Origin: Mercurialis annua | Taxonomy: Eukaryota; Streptophyta; Magnoliopsida; Malpighiales; Euphorbiaceae | DNA length: 64,000 nucleotides | Assembly: GCF_937616625.2 (NCBI RefSeq) | Contig: NC_065570.1 | Location: 21,538,046 to 21,602,045 of the forward strand | Direction of reading: 5' to 3' | Shown here: positions 1 through 11,721 of the stretch, in pieces | Layout of the letters: every line of letters begins with the position of its first letter | Numbering within the stretch: the stretch's first letter is position 1 | The notes under the pieces: model-generated | Told to the model about the DNA's origin: nothing | The model's input: the letters and a program-made list of their open reading frames with translations, nothing else | The model's database searches: none | Program-made: the position numbers and the translations under genes

Positions 1-765
1 TTTAAGATTATTAAATCACGGGAAGTGATTTAATAGATTCGGAATACGTAAATTAAATTTAAACGTAAATTTAATTTATACTAATCCATAAAAGAGTATC
101 GTAATAATATGAGTTTAAAATTTAAATCGGGAATTTAAATTTTAATAAACGAGTGTGAACGGGAGTAATAAATTTGAGAATACTCTTTAGCGTCGTATAA
201 ATTGATATATTGATAATTAAAATATCAATGTACCACTCTAAATGGAGAGTTTAAGATTTCGGACAAAACCCCGAAATTAAAATGTCGAAACTCGAAAAGT
301 TCGACGAGTTATGGACGAATATACGTTAAGGAAAAATGTTTCTTTTGGTCCCTGAACTTTTACTTTAATTAGTTTTCAATTATTAACTAATTAAATATTA
401 TTCGTTAGTCCAAATTAAAATAAAATAATTTATAAGTCCCGAGCAAATAATTTTGGTGTTAATATTCGCGAAATAATTTGACGAAGCTACCGTCAAATGT
501 TTATGGAATTTCAACATAGTAATTTTGATTAAGCGGGACTGATTTAAACCTAATAAATCTTTAGAGATTTATTAAAAATAAAATATAAGTCGGATGCGAA
601 TAAAAATTATATTTTTATTCGTTTTATAATTTATTGGATTTTTGGGTAAAGTTTGACGGAATTTGGAATTAGTCTCCGTTTGGACTACGAACGACTAATT
701 AAAATCAGAGTTAAAGTGCATGATTGAGCTAGTACCAAATGGTACTTTAACCAAATCATATGTCC

Positions 766-773
766 TATAAATA
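766..773 (+). promoter_or_regulatory. TATA box of LTR D
   Basis: TATAAATA lies in the context CCTATAAATAGGAGC. The related solo LTR keeps TATAAATA at 38462-38469 on the minus strand, which supports a core promoter. Transcription would start about 30 bp downstream, so the following 2.2 kb of LTR would be transcribed leader. Confidence 0.6.
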
Positions 774-1114
774 GGAGCAGAGGGGCAACTCATTTCTCTT
801 GCGTCAAAGGGATTTGACGTGCTTGCTATAACGGCCGGCGCGGCGCGATCCATTTCGTGATTCCGATTCCGATTCTTCAACAAATCCAGTAGTAATCGAG
901 GTATTAATCTCGTATACGAAGTTTATTTCGATATATAATTATTATATATTCGATATTAAACGGTAAATGTATCGAATCGATCGCGTACGTATCGATTCGA
1001 CGTTTTAATTATAGAATTGAATTGGATTATGCAGTAGAGTGTTGAATTAATATTTTTGAGTGTTCCGGAGCGTCGGAACTAGGTCGGAACGGCCCGAAAA
1101 TCATGATTCTCGGG

Positions 1115-1171
1115 GCTGCTGCACACCCAGCATGCTGTGCGGGCGCACAGGAAGCTGTGCAACCGCACAGC
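1115..1171 (+). repeat. G+C-rich palindrome cluster in LTR D
   Basis: Two short hairpins stand out in A+T-rich surroundings. One is CTGTGCG-GG-CGCACAG at 1135-1150 (7-bp arms). The other is GCTGTGC-AACC-GCACAGC at 1154-1171. Equivalent clusters with different sequence lie at the same relative place in LTRs A, B and C. Confidence 0.6.
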
Positions 1172-1345
1172 TTGTGACCGAGGGGGAAGAAATTTAGGGT
1201 TTTTCAAACCCAACTTGGTCTATGTTTATGCAATCCGAAAACAACCTAAATGGACTTGTAACACAGATTGACAGATGTTAAGCGAATCAAAAGAGTGTAA
1301 AGTAAGAGATATTTGGTTTATTAAAACAATGTTAGGTTTTAATAA

Positions 1346-1714
1346 GGGTTAATTCCTAAACAAATCACGAACTTTACACGAAGTTTCATTTTAATCATGA
1401 CCTTTAAAAGTTGCCATTTAAAGGCACGAACTTTCATATTGTTTCAAATTCATCATTTCAGTGTATTTTTATTGACTAAATTCTTCACTAAACCATTAAT
1501 TAAAGACCCAAGTTATTAATTAACATCAAATCTTATTATCTTTCAGTTAGAGTAACTAGGATTAAAAAAATTTAGTCAGATAAAATACATCGAATTTTAC
1601 TTTGGTTATAGATTTAAAATAAATTGAAAGTTCGTGCCTTTAAATGACAACTTTTAAAGGTCATGATTAAAATGAAACTTCGTGTAAAGTTCATGATTTT
1701 TTTAGGAATTACCC
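1346..1714. mobile_element. Mutator-like MITE 1 (369 bp) inside LTR D
   Basis: The element has terminal inverted repeats of roughly 100 bp (about 1346-1450 and 1611-1714). They begin GGGTTAATTCC on the left and GGGTAATTCC on the right and match closely up to CACGAACTTTC. It is flanked by the perfect 9-bp direct repeat TTTTAATAA (1337-1345 and 1715-1723). Long TIRs with 9-bp target duplications are typical of Mutator-like elements. It has no coding capacity, so it would be moved in trans. The related solo LTR at 37104-39465 carries a deletion across this site, so it gives no empty-site test. Confidence 0.85.
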
Positions 1715-2151
1715 TTTTAATAAAACCCTACATTAATCAATGTGATTAATGTTAAATGACTATAAGTCTATACCAAGAGTGAAATTATATATTGAACAAG
1801 AAGTTCAATATTGAGATTAGTTTATACATTCTGTTTATAAAGTTGTCGATAAACAGAAATGGTATTCTGAGTCTATCGTTTATACGATAGGACTAGAGTT
1901 AGAAATTCAATATCTAATGTGTTTTGACATTTGAATTTTAATTAGATCCGACGAGTGGTCGATCTAGTGAGCCAAACACCAACGTGTTTGACTGACAAGC
2001 TTGTTTGGAGCTTATGTTTTTGAAAATGGGGACGACAGTACTGTGAGTTTTACTTTGTGATTTTTACTTTTGAATATTTATATTTAAACTGTTTTAAATA
2101 ACAAATCGCACTAGTATAACTTAACCATGAAAGATCCATTGGAACAAGCTT

Positions 2152-2183
2152 CCTATTGGTTGTCAATAGGACTGTGTGATCAC
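2152..2183 (+). other. Conserved hairpin plus GTGATCAC palindrome, LTR D copy
   Basis: CCTATTG (2152-2158) pairs with CAATAGG (2164-2170) across a 5-nt loop. Six bases later comes the self-complementary octamer GTGATCAC (2176-2183). The same pair of motifs occurs in the solo LTR (38082-38116, octamer mutated), LTR B (54994-55025) and LTR C (63003-63033). Confidence 0.6.
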
Positions 2184-2525
2184 CAGTAGTGTTTCTCGAT
2201 ACGAGCCTATGTCTGACATAGAGGTCAGTTAATGTCATTGGGCGTTGGAAGTGCTAGCGACCCTGACTTAATAGTCTGAGACGGCAGTAACAGTTACGGT
2301 CGCAGGAAATATTGTGATGGCAGTTTCACGGTTACGGTCCAGACACCCGGCTTAGACGACAGTGATTCAGTTCACGGTCTAAGGCCTATATTGTGTAGGT
2401 TGAGACCCATACAATAGTCTGTCTTGTAGGGTTTCATCTTGATCGACTAATTGGTAATATTTTACATACACAAATGTTTTATGTATTTGCGATTTGAATA
2501 TTCAACTGTAAATTGTAGACTCACT

Positions 2526-2545
2526 CAGAAATATTTATATTTCTG
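2526..2545 (+). other. 20-nt hairpin, LTR D copy
   Basis: The stem is CAGAAATA with TATTTCTG (8 bp) around the 4-nt loop TTTA. It is preceded by ACTCACT and followed by GACCC. LTRs B and C have the same flanks and geometry with a different stem sequence. Confidence 0.65.
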
Positions 2546-3087
2546 ACCCTCCGCAATATTCAACTTTCAGGTTATCAAGTACAAGGTCGGACTTCCACAA
2601 TAATTCCGGAAGTCGTCAGTCATACCTCTAGAGCTGCAAGTAGTCGGGTACTGGGAAGTCTGTCTTTTTATTTACAGCAGTTCAAACTTATTTTGACATA
2701 CTCTGATTTGAACTACTGTATATGTATATGATTGAAAAGCTGCGTGTTTTCTAAAATGTTGTGACCAGTTGTTTGAAAGATACACTGGTTTCATGATTTA
2801 AGCATTTTAGGATTGTATTGGAAATAGAACAAGTACGTCATATGAGATTGATGTTTGCGCTCTGATTTCTTGAAATACAATCGGGGTTTTACGAACCCAG
2901 TTTTCAGAAATATGTTTTCGTTAAACAAGGGAAAAGTTTTAACGATGTTTTCTGATGACAGATCATACGTGATGTATGGTCTTGAATTGCGAAAAATTTA
3001 TAATGGTTTTTAGGCTTGCTACGGGTTTCGGAGCAACCACTCCCATTCCCTAGCGCCGGTCGCGATCCATAAATTTGGGTCGTGACA

Positions 3088-6000
3088 GTTTCGTAATGTT
3101 TGTAAACAATTGGTTTGGTAATGTTTGTAAACGTTTGGCTTAAATCGCTAAAAATATGAAACGTTTGGATTTGTTTCGTAAAATTTTCAACGTTTGGTTT
3201 TGTTTTGTAACGTTTGTAAACGTTTGGCATAACTCACTAAAAAGGTGAAACGTTTGGATTTGTTTTATAACGTTTGTAAACGTTTGGCTTAAATTTGTAA
3301 AAAGGGGAAACGTTTGGATTTGTTTCGTAACATTTGTAAACGTTTGGCTTCAATCGCAAAAAAGGTGAAACGTTTGGATTTGTTTTGTAATGTTTGTAAA
3401 CGTTTGGCGTAAATCTCTAAAAAGGTGAAACATTTGGATTTGTTTCGTAACATTTTGAGCGTTTGGCTTAAATCGCTAAAATGGGGAAAGATTTGGATTT
3501 GTTTCGTAACTTTTATATACGTTTGACTTATATCTCAAAAAATGGGAAGCGTTTGGATTTGTTTCGTAACGTTTGTAAATGTTTGGCTTATATTGCTAAA
3601 AAGGTGAAACACTTGGATTTGTTTCTTAACGTTTGTAAACGTTTGGCTTAAATCGCTAAAAGGTGAAAATTTTGGATTTGTTTCGTAATGTTTGTAAAAG
3701 TTTGGCTTCAATCGCAAAAAAAGGGAAACATTTGAATATGTTTCGTAATGTTTGTAAATATTTGGCTCAAATTGCTAAAATAGGGAAACGTTTAGATTTG
3801 TTTCGTAACGTAAATAAACATTTGGATTTATTTCGTAATGTCTGTAAACGTTTAGTTTTGTTTTGTAACGTTTATAAACGTTTGGATTTGTTTCTTAACG
3901 TTTGCCTTCAATCGCTAAAATGTTGAAACGTTTGGATTTGTTTCTTAACGCTTGTAAACGTTTGGCTTAAATTGCTAAAAATGTGAAAAGTTTGTTTTTG
4001 TTCCGTAATATTTGGATTTGTTTCGTAACGTTTGTAAACGTTTGTAAAAGTTAGGTTTAAATCACTAAAAAGGTAAAACGTTTAGATTTTTTCCGTAGCG
4101 TTTGTAAACGTTTGGCTTAAATCGCTAAAATGGGAAAACGTTTGGATTTGTTTCGTAACTTTTGTAAACATTTGGATTTGTTTCATAACGTTTGTAATCG
4201 TTATGTTTTGTTTCATAATTTTTATAAACGTTTGGCTAAAATCGCTAAAATGGGGAAACGTTTGGATTTGTTTCGAAACGTTTGTAAACATTTGGCTCAA
4301 ATCGTTAAAAAGCTAAAACGTTTGGATTTGTTTCTTAACGTTTGTAAACGTTTGGCTTAAATTTCTCAAAATGGGAAACGTCTGTTTTTGTTCCGTAATG
4401 TTTGTAAACGTTTGGATTTATTTCGTAAAGTTTGAAAGATTTGGCTTAAATCGCTAAAAAGGTTGAACGTTTGGTTTTGTTTTGTAATGTTTGTAAACGT
4501 TTGGTTTAAATCGCTAAAAAGGTGAAACGTTTGGATTTGTTTTGTAATGTTTGTAAACGTTTGGCTTATATTGCTAAAAGGTGAAACGCTTGGATTTTTT
4601 TTGTAGCGTTTGTAAATGTTTGGCTTAAATGGCTAAAAAAGGTGAAATGTTTAGTTTTGTTTCGTAACGTTTGTAAACGTTTTAGCATGAATTGCTAAAT
4701 ATGTGTAACGTTTGGATTTGTTTCGTAACGTTTGTAAACATTTGGCTTAAATTGTTAAAAGGTGAGACGCTTGGATTTGCTTTGTAACGTTTGTAAATAT
4801 TTGGTTTAAATCGCTAAAAAGGTGAAACGTTTGATTTGTTTCGTAATATTTGTAAACGTTTGGCTTAAATCGCTAAAATGGGGAAACATTTCGATTTGTT
4901 TCGTAACGTTTGTAAACTTTTGGCTTAAATCTTTAAAAAGGTGAAACATTTGGATTTGTTTCGTAATGTTTGTAAACGTTTGGCTTAAATTGCTAAAAAG
5001 GTGAAACGTTTGGATTTGTTTCGTAACGTTTGTAAACGTTTGGCTTAAATCACTAAAAGGGTGAAACGTTTGGAATTGTTTTGTAAGGTTTGTAAATGTT
5101 TGGCTTAAATCGTTAACAAAGTGAAACGTTTGGTTTTGTTTCGAAACGTTTGTATACGTTGGGCTTAAGTCGCTAAAAATGTGAAACGTTTGTTTTTGTT
5201 CCGTAAAGTTTATAAACGTTTGGCTTAAATCACTAAAAAGGTGTAATGTTTTGATTTATTTCGTAACGTTTGTAAACTTTTGGCTTGAATTTGTTTCGAA
5301 ACATTTGTAACTGTTTGGCTTAATCGCTAAAAAGGTGAAACGCTTGGATTTATTACGTGTCTTTTGTAAACGTTTGGCTTAAATCGCTAAAACATTTTGA
5401 TTTATTTCGTAACGTTTGTAAACGTTTTGCTTAAATTACTAAAAAGGTGAAACGCTTGGATTTGTTACGTAACGTTTGTAAACGTTTGGCATAAATCGCT
5501 AAAACATTTGGATTTGTTTCGTAACGTTTGTAAATGTTTGGGTTAAATTGCTAAAAAGGTGAAACGCTTGGTTTTATTTCGTAACGTTTGTAAATGTTTG
5601 GCTTAAATTGCCAAATATGGAAACGTTTGGATTTGTTTCATAATGTTTGTAAATGTTTGGCTTAAATCGCTAAAAATGTGAAACGTTTGGATTTGTTTCA
5701 TAACATTTTCAACGTTCGGTGATGATTCGTAACGTTTATACACGTTTGGCTTAAATCGCTAAAAAGGTGAAACGTTTGGATTTGTTTCTTAACGTTTGTA
5801 AACGTTTGGCTAAAATTGCTAAAAAGGTGAAATGTTTGGATTTATTTCGTAACATTTGTAAACGTTTGGCTTCAATCGCTAAAACGGTGAAACGTTTGGC
5901 TTAAATCGCTAAAAAGGTGAAACGTTTGGATTTGTTTCGTAACGTTTGTAAACGTTTAGCTTAAATCGCTAAAATGGGGAAACGTTAAGATTTGTTTCGT

Positions 6001-9000
6001 AACGTTTGTAATCATTTTGATTTGTTTCGTAACGTTTGTAAACGTTTGGTTTTGTTTCATAACGTTTATAAACGTTTGGCTCAAATGGCTAAAATGGGGA
6101 AACGATTGGATTTGTTTCTTCTCATTTGTAATCGTTTGGCTTCAATCGCTAAAAAGGTGAAACGTTTGGATTTGTTTCGTAACGTCTGTAAACGTTTTGC
6201 TTAAATTGCTAAAAAAGTGAAAACTTTATTTTTGTTCCGTAATGTTTGTAAACGTTTGGATTTGTATCGTAACTTTTGTAAATGTTTGGCTTAAATCGCT
6301 AAAATGGGGAAATGTTTGGATTTTTTCATAATGTTTTAAATGTTTGGATTTGTTTCATAACGTTTGTAAACGTATGGTTTTGTTTCGTAACGTTTATAAA
6401 CGCTTGGCTTAAATCGCTAAAATGGGGAAACGTTTGGATTTGTTTCGTAACGTTTGTAAATGTTTGGCTTCAATCGTTAAAAAGGTGAAATGTTTGGATT
6501 TGTTTTGTAACGTTTGTAAACGTTTGGCTTAAATTGATAAAAATGTGAAACGTTTGTTTTTGTTCTGTAATGTTTATAAACGTTTGGATTTATTTCGTAA
6601 CGTTTAAATTTTTTGGCTTAAATCGCTAAAAAAGGTTAAACGTTTGGTTTGGTTTTGTAACGTTTATAAACGTTTGGCTTAAATCGCTAAAAACGGGAAA
6701 CGTTGTTGTTTCATAATGTTTGTAAATGTTTGGCTTATATTGCTAAAAAGGTGAAACGCTTGCATTTGTTTCATAAATTTTGTAAACATTTGGCTTAAAT
6801 CGCTAGAAAGGTGAAACACTTGGATTTGTTTCGTAACGTTTGCAAACGTTTGGCTTAAGTCGCTAAAAATGTGCAAGTTTGGTTTTCTTCCGTAACGTTT
6901 GTAATCGTTTTGCTTAAATCGCTAAACATGTTAAACGTTTAGTTTGGTTTCTTAACGTTTGTAAACATTTAGATTTATTTCGTAAAGTTTTAAAGATTTG
7001 GCTGAAATAGCTAAAAAGGTTAAACATTTGGTTTTGTTTTGTAACGTTTGTAAACGTTTGGCTTAAATCGCTAAAAACGTGAAACGTTTGGATTTGTTTC
7101 GTAACAGTTGCAAATATTTGGCTTAAATCGTTAAAAAGGTGAAACGTTAGGATTTCTTTCGTAACGTTTGTAAACGTTTGGCTTAAATTGCTAAAAAGGT
7201 GAAATATTTGGATTTGTTTCGTATCATTTGTAAACGCTTGGATTAAATCTCCAAAAAGGTTAAATGTTTGGATTTGTTTCGTACCGTTTGTAAACGTTTG
7301 GATTAAGTCGCTAAAAAGGTGAAACATTTTGATTTGTTTGGTAACGTTTGTAAACGGTTGGCTTGAAACGCTTGGTTTTGTTTCGTAAAGTTTGTAAACG
7401 TTTGGCTTTAATTGCTAAATATGGGAAACATTTGGATTTGTTTCGTAATGTTTGTTAACGTTTGGCTTAAATCGCTAAAAATGTGAAAAATTTGGATTTG
7501 TTTCGTAATATTTTAAATGTTTGGTTTTGTTACGTAACGTTATAAATGTTTGGCTTAAATCGCTAAAATGGTGAAACGTTTGGATTTGTTTCGTAACGTT
7601 TGTAAACGTTTCGCTTCAATTGGTAAAAAGGCGAAACGTTTTGATTTGTTTCGTAACGTTTGTAAATGTTTGGCTTGAATCGCTAAATATGGGAAACGTT
7701 TGGATTTGTTTCATAAAGTTTGTAAACGTTTGGCTTAAATCGCTAAAAATGTGAAACGTTTAGATTTGTTTCGTAAAATTTTAAACATTTGGTTTTGTTT
7801 CGTAACGTTTATAAACGTTTGGCTTAAATCGCTAAAAAGGTGAAACGTTTGGATTTGCTTCGTAACATTAACATTTGGCTTAAATTGCTAAGCAGGTTAA
7901 ACGTTTGGATTTTTTTCGTAACATTTGTAAACATTTGGCTTCAATCTCTAAAAAGGGGAAACTTTTGGCTTAAATTGCTAAAAAGGTGAAACATTTGGAT
8001 TTGTTTCGTAACGTTTGTAAATATTTGGCTTAAATCGCTAAAATGGGGAAACGTTTGGATTTATTTCGTAACGTTTGTAAACGTTTGGTTTTGTTTCGTA
8101 GCATTTGTAAACGTTTGGTTTTGTTTCGTAACGTTTATAAACGTTTGGCTTAAATCGCTAAAATGGGGAAACGTTTGGATTTGTTTCTTATCAGTTGTAA
8201 ACGTTTGGCTTCAATCGCTAAAAAGGTGAAACGTTTGGATTTGTTTCGTAACGTTTGTAAACGTTTTGCTTAAATTGCTAAAAATGTAAAAAGTTTGTTT
8301 TTGTTCCGTAATGTTTGTAAACGTTTGGATTTGTTTCGTAACATTTGTAAACGTTTGGCTTAAATCGCTAAAGTGGGGAAACGTTTGGATTAGTTTCGTA
8401 ACATTTGTAAACGTTTGGATTTGTTTCGTAACGTTTGTAAACATATAGATTTGTTTCGTAACATTTATAAATGTTTGGCTTAAAGCGTTAAAACGGGGAA
8501 ACGTTTGGATTTGTTTCGTAACGTTTGTAGATATTTCGTCTCAATCGCTAAAAAGATAAAACGTTTGGATTTTTTTGGTTACGTTTGTAAGCGTTTGGCT
8601 TAAATTGCTATAAATTTGAAAAGTATGTTTTTGATCCATAATGTTTATAAACGTTTGGATTTATTTCGTAACATTTTAAAGATTTGGCTTAAATAGCTAA
8701 AAAGGTTAAACGTTTGGTTTTGTTTTGTTACGTTTGTAAACGTTTGGCCTAAATCTCTAAAAAGGTAAAACGTTTGGATTTGTTTTATAACGTTTGTAAA
8801 CGTTTGGCTTATATTGTTAAAAAGGTAAAACGCTTGGATTTTTTTCATAACTTTTGCAAACGTTTGGCTTAAATGGCTAAAAATGTGAAACGTTTGGTTT
8901 TCTTCCGTAACGTTTGTAAACGTCTTGCTTATATTGCTAAACATGTGAAACGTTTGGATTTGTTTCGTAACGTTTTAAACGTTTGGTTTTGTTTCTTAAT

Positions 9001-11337
9001 TAACGTTTGTAAACGTTTGGCTTAAATGGTTAAAAAGGCAAAACGTTTGGATTTGCTTCGTAACGTTTGTAAACGTTCGTCTTAAATCGCTAAAATTGTG
9101 GAACATTTCTTTTTGTTCTGAAAAGTTTATAAACGTTTAGTTTAAATAGCTAAAAAGGTGTGATGTTTGGATTGTTTTCGTAACGTTTGTAAACGTTTGG
9201 CTTGTATTTGTTTTATAACGTTTGTAAACGTTTGGCGTAATAGCTAAAATGATGAAACGCTTGGATTTGTTTTGTAATGTTTGTAAACGTTTGGCTTAAA
9301 TCGTTCGAACGTTTGGATTTGTTTCGTAAAGTTTGTAAACGTTTGGCTTAAATTGTTAAAAAGGTGAAATGCTTGGATTTGTTTCGTAATATTTGTAAAC
9401 GTTTGGCTTGGATTGTTAAAAAGATGAAACGTTTGGATTTGTTTCGTAACGCTTGTAAACGTTTGGCTTAAATCGCCAAAAAGGCGAAACGTTTGATTTT
9501 GTTTCGTTACGTTTAGAAACATTTGGCTTATATCTCTAAAAATGTGAAACGCTTGGATTTGTTTCGTAACGTTTGTAAACGTTTGGCTTATATGGCTAAA
9601 AAGTTTAAATGCTTGGATTTGTTTTGTAACGTTTGTAAACGTTTGGCTTAAATTGCTAAAAAGGGAAAATGTTTGTAAACGTTTGGCCTAAATTGCTAAA
9701 AAGGTGAAACATTTGGTTTTGTTTCGTAAAGTTTGTAAACGTTTGGCTTCAATCACTAAAAAGGTGAAACGTTTGAATTTTTTTCGTAACGTTTGTAAAC
9801 TTTTGGCTTACATCACTAAAAATGTGAAACGTTTGAATTTGTTTCGTAACGTTTACAAACGTTTGGTTTTGTTTCGTAATGTTTATAAACGTTTGGCTTA
9901 TGTTGCTAAAATGGGGAAACGTTGGGTGTTATTTTGTAACGTTTGGAAACATTTGGATTTGTTTCGTAATGTTCTAAACGTTTGATTTTGTTTCGTAACG
10001 TTTGTAAACGCTTGGCTTAAATTGATTAAAAGGTGAAACATTTGGTTTTGTTTCGTAACGTTTGTAAACTTTTGGCTTAAATCGCAAAAAAGGTGAAACG
10101 TTTGGATTTGTTTCATAACGTTTGTAAACGTTTGGCTTAAATCGGTAAAAGGGTGAAATGTTTGGTTTTGTTTCGTAACGTTTGTAAACGTTTGGCTTAA
10201 ATCGCAAAAAAGGGAAAACGTTTGGTTTCGTTTCGTAACGTTTGTAAACATTTGAATTTGTTTTGTAACATTTATTTCGTAACATTTTAAACGTTTGGTT
10301 TTGTTTCGTAACGTTTATAAACATTGGCTTTGTTTCGTAACGTTTATAAACGTTAGCCTTTGTTCGCTAAATAGGTGAAACATTTAGTTTTGTTTCATAA
10401 CGTTTGGATTTATATCGTAACGTTTGTTTTGTAACATTTTAAATGTTTGGTTTTGTTTCGTAACGCTTGTAAAAGTTTGGCTTAAATCGCTAAAAAGGGG
10501 AAGCGTTTGTTTTTGTTTAGTAACGTGTGTAAATGTTTGGCTTAAATTGCTAAAAAGGTTAAATGTTTGGATTTATTTCGTAGCATTTATAAACGGTTCG
10601 GTTCAATTGCTAAAAAGATGAAACGTTTGGTTTTGTTGCGTAACGTTAGTAAACTTTTGGCCTAAATTGCTAAAAAGGTTAAACGCTTGGATTTGTTTCG
10701 TAGCGTTTGTAAACGTTTGGCTTAAATCGCTAAAAAGGTGAAACGTTTGGCTTTGTTTCCTAACGTTTGTAAACGTTTGGCTTAAATCGCTAAATAGGTG
10801 AAACGTAGGATTTGCTTCGTAACGTTTAAAACGTTTGGATTTGTTTCGTAACATTTGTAAACGTTTGGCTTCAATCACTAAATAGGTGAAACGTTTGGAT
10901 TTGTTTCGTAACGTTTGCAAACGTTTTGATTAAATTGCTAAAAAGGTGAAATGCTTGTATTTGTTTCGTAATGTTTGTAAATATCTGGCTTAAATAGCTA
11001 AAGCGATGAAACGTTTGCTTTTGTATCGTAACGTTTGTAAACGTTTGGCTTAAATCGCAAAAAAGGTAAAACGTTTGGTTTCGTTTCGTAACGTTTGTAA
11101 AAGTTTGTATTTGTTTCGTAACATTTTAAACGTTTGGTTTTGTTTTGTAACGTTTGTAAACATTGGTTTTGTTTCGTAACGTATGTAAACGTTAGGCTTT
11201 AATCCCTAAGTAGGTGAAACGTTTGATTTTGTTTCATAACGTTTGTAAACGTTTGGATTTATATCGTAACGTTTGTTTTGTAGCATTTTAAATGTTTAGT
11301 TTTGTTTCGTAACATTTGTAAAAGTTTGGCTTAAATC
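3088..11337. repeat. 60-bp satellite array, segment 1a
   Basis: This is a continuous tandem array with a modal period of 60 bp. Each unit carries AAACGTTTGG twice, 30 bp apart. The first copy is followed by ATTTGTTTCGTAACG and the second by CTTAAATCGCTAAAAAGGTG. Units differ mainly at CpG sites (AACGTT becoming AACATT or AATGTT) and include partial 30-bp or shorter units. The long open frames here, translating as 20-residue repeats on both strands, follow from the period being a multiple of three. I see no start context, codon structure or conserved protein to suggest a gene. Blocks of this segment recur about 8.25-8.4 kb downstream. Confidence 0.95.
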
Positions 11338-11721
11338 GGATATTAAACACTCGAAGTCACTAAACTAACTTGTTATTTCAGAAAGGGTACTAAACTTCAT
11401 TTTATTACAAAACAGTCACTAAACTATACGTTCTGTTACAACGAGATGTCACTCATATAAAACGCACCGTTTTGACGCTAAAACGCACCGTTTTTGCTTA
11501 TGTGGCAAACCAGAATTACAAATAGGAATATAACTTAGTGACCTTTTTGTAATTCACAATAACTTTAGTGACCTTTTTGTAACAAAATTTGACCGAGTCC
11601 GCCAGAGTGACCTCCCGTTGTAATAAAAGGTATAACACAGTGAGCTTTTTGTAACAAAATGAAGTTTAGTACCCTTTCTGTAATAACAGATAAGTTTAGT
11701 GATCTAGGGTGTTTAATATCC
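11338..11721. mobile_element. Mutator-like MITE 2 (384 bp) inside the satellite
   Basis: The first and last 13 bases are perfect inverted repeats (GGATATTAAACAC). Imperfect TIRs of about 117 bp follow (11338-11454 and 11605-11721) and share AGAAAGGGTACTAAACTTC. The flanking direct repeat is GGCTTAAATC (11328-11337 and 11722-11731). The element has no ORF. A paralogous satellite block at about 22880-22960 has the same neighbouring units with one copy of GGCTTAAATC (22893-22902) and no insert, which is an in-window empty site. Long TIRs with a 9-10-bp duplication favour a Mutator-like origin. Confidence 0.9.

Larger units (their letters stand above)
1..3087 (+). mobile_element. Ty3-gypsy LTR, family D, 5' end off-window
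   Basis: This LTR is in plus sense and ends in CGTGACA directly against the satellite. It is recognised because 37104-39465 is its reverse-complement relative, bounded by TGTAATATCC and CGTGACA with a near-perfect target duplication. By comparison with that copy, roughly 150-170 bp of its 5' end lie left of the window. In order it holds a TATA box (766-773), a G+C-rich palindrome cluster (1115-1171), an inserted MITE (1346-1714), a TGATCA/hairpin module (2152-2183), three degenerate repeats of a GACGGCAGT..TTACGGTC type (2280-2385), a 20-nt hairpin (2526-2545) and the conserved LTR end (3012-3087). It could be a solo LTR or the 3' LTR of an element lying to the left. Family placement as Tekay-like rests on its similarity to the termini of elements A and B. 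Confidence 0.85.

Noticed and set aside
3088..11337. CRISPR-like array
   Set aside because: Repeats are contiguous 60-bp units without unique spacers, diverged, in a eukaryotic setting with plant retrotransposons and no cas genes.
11338..11721. MITE 2 as an hAT element with an 8-bp duplication
   Set aside because: The flanking direct repeat extends to GGCTTAAATC, confirmed by the empty site, and the TIRs are about 117 bp. Both fit Mutator-like elements better.
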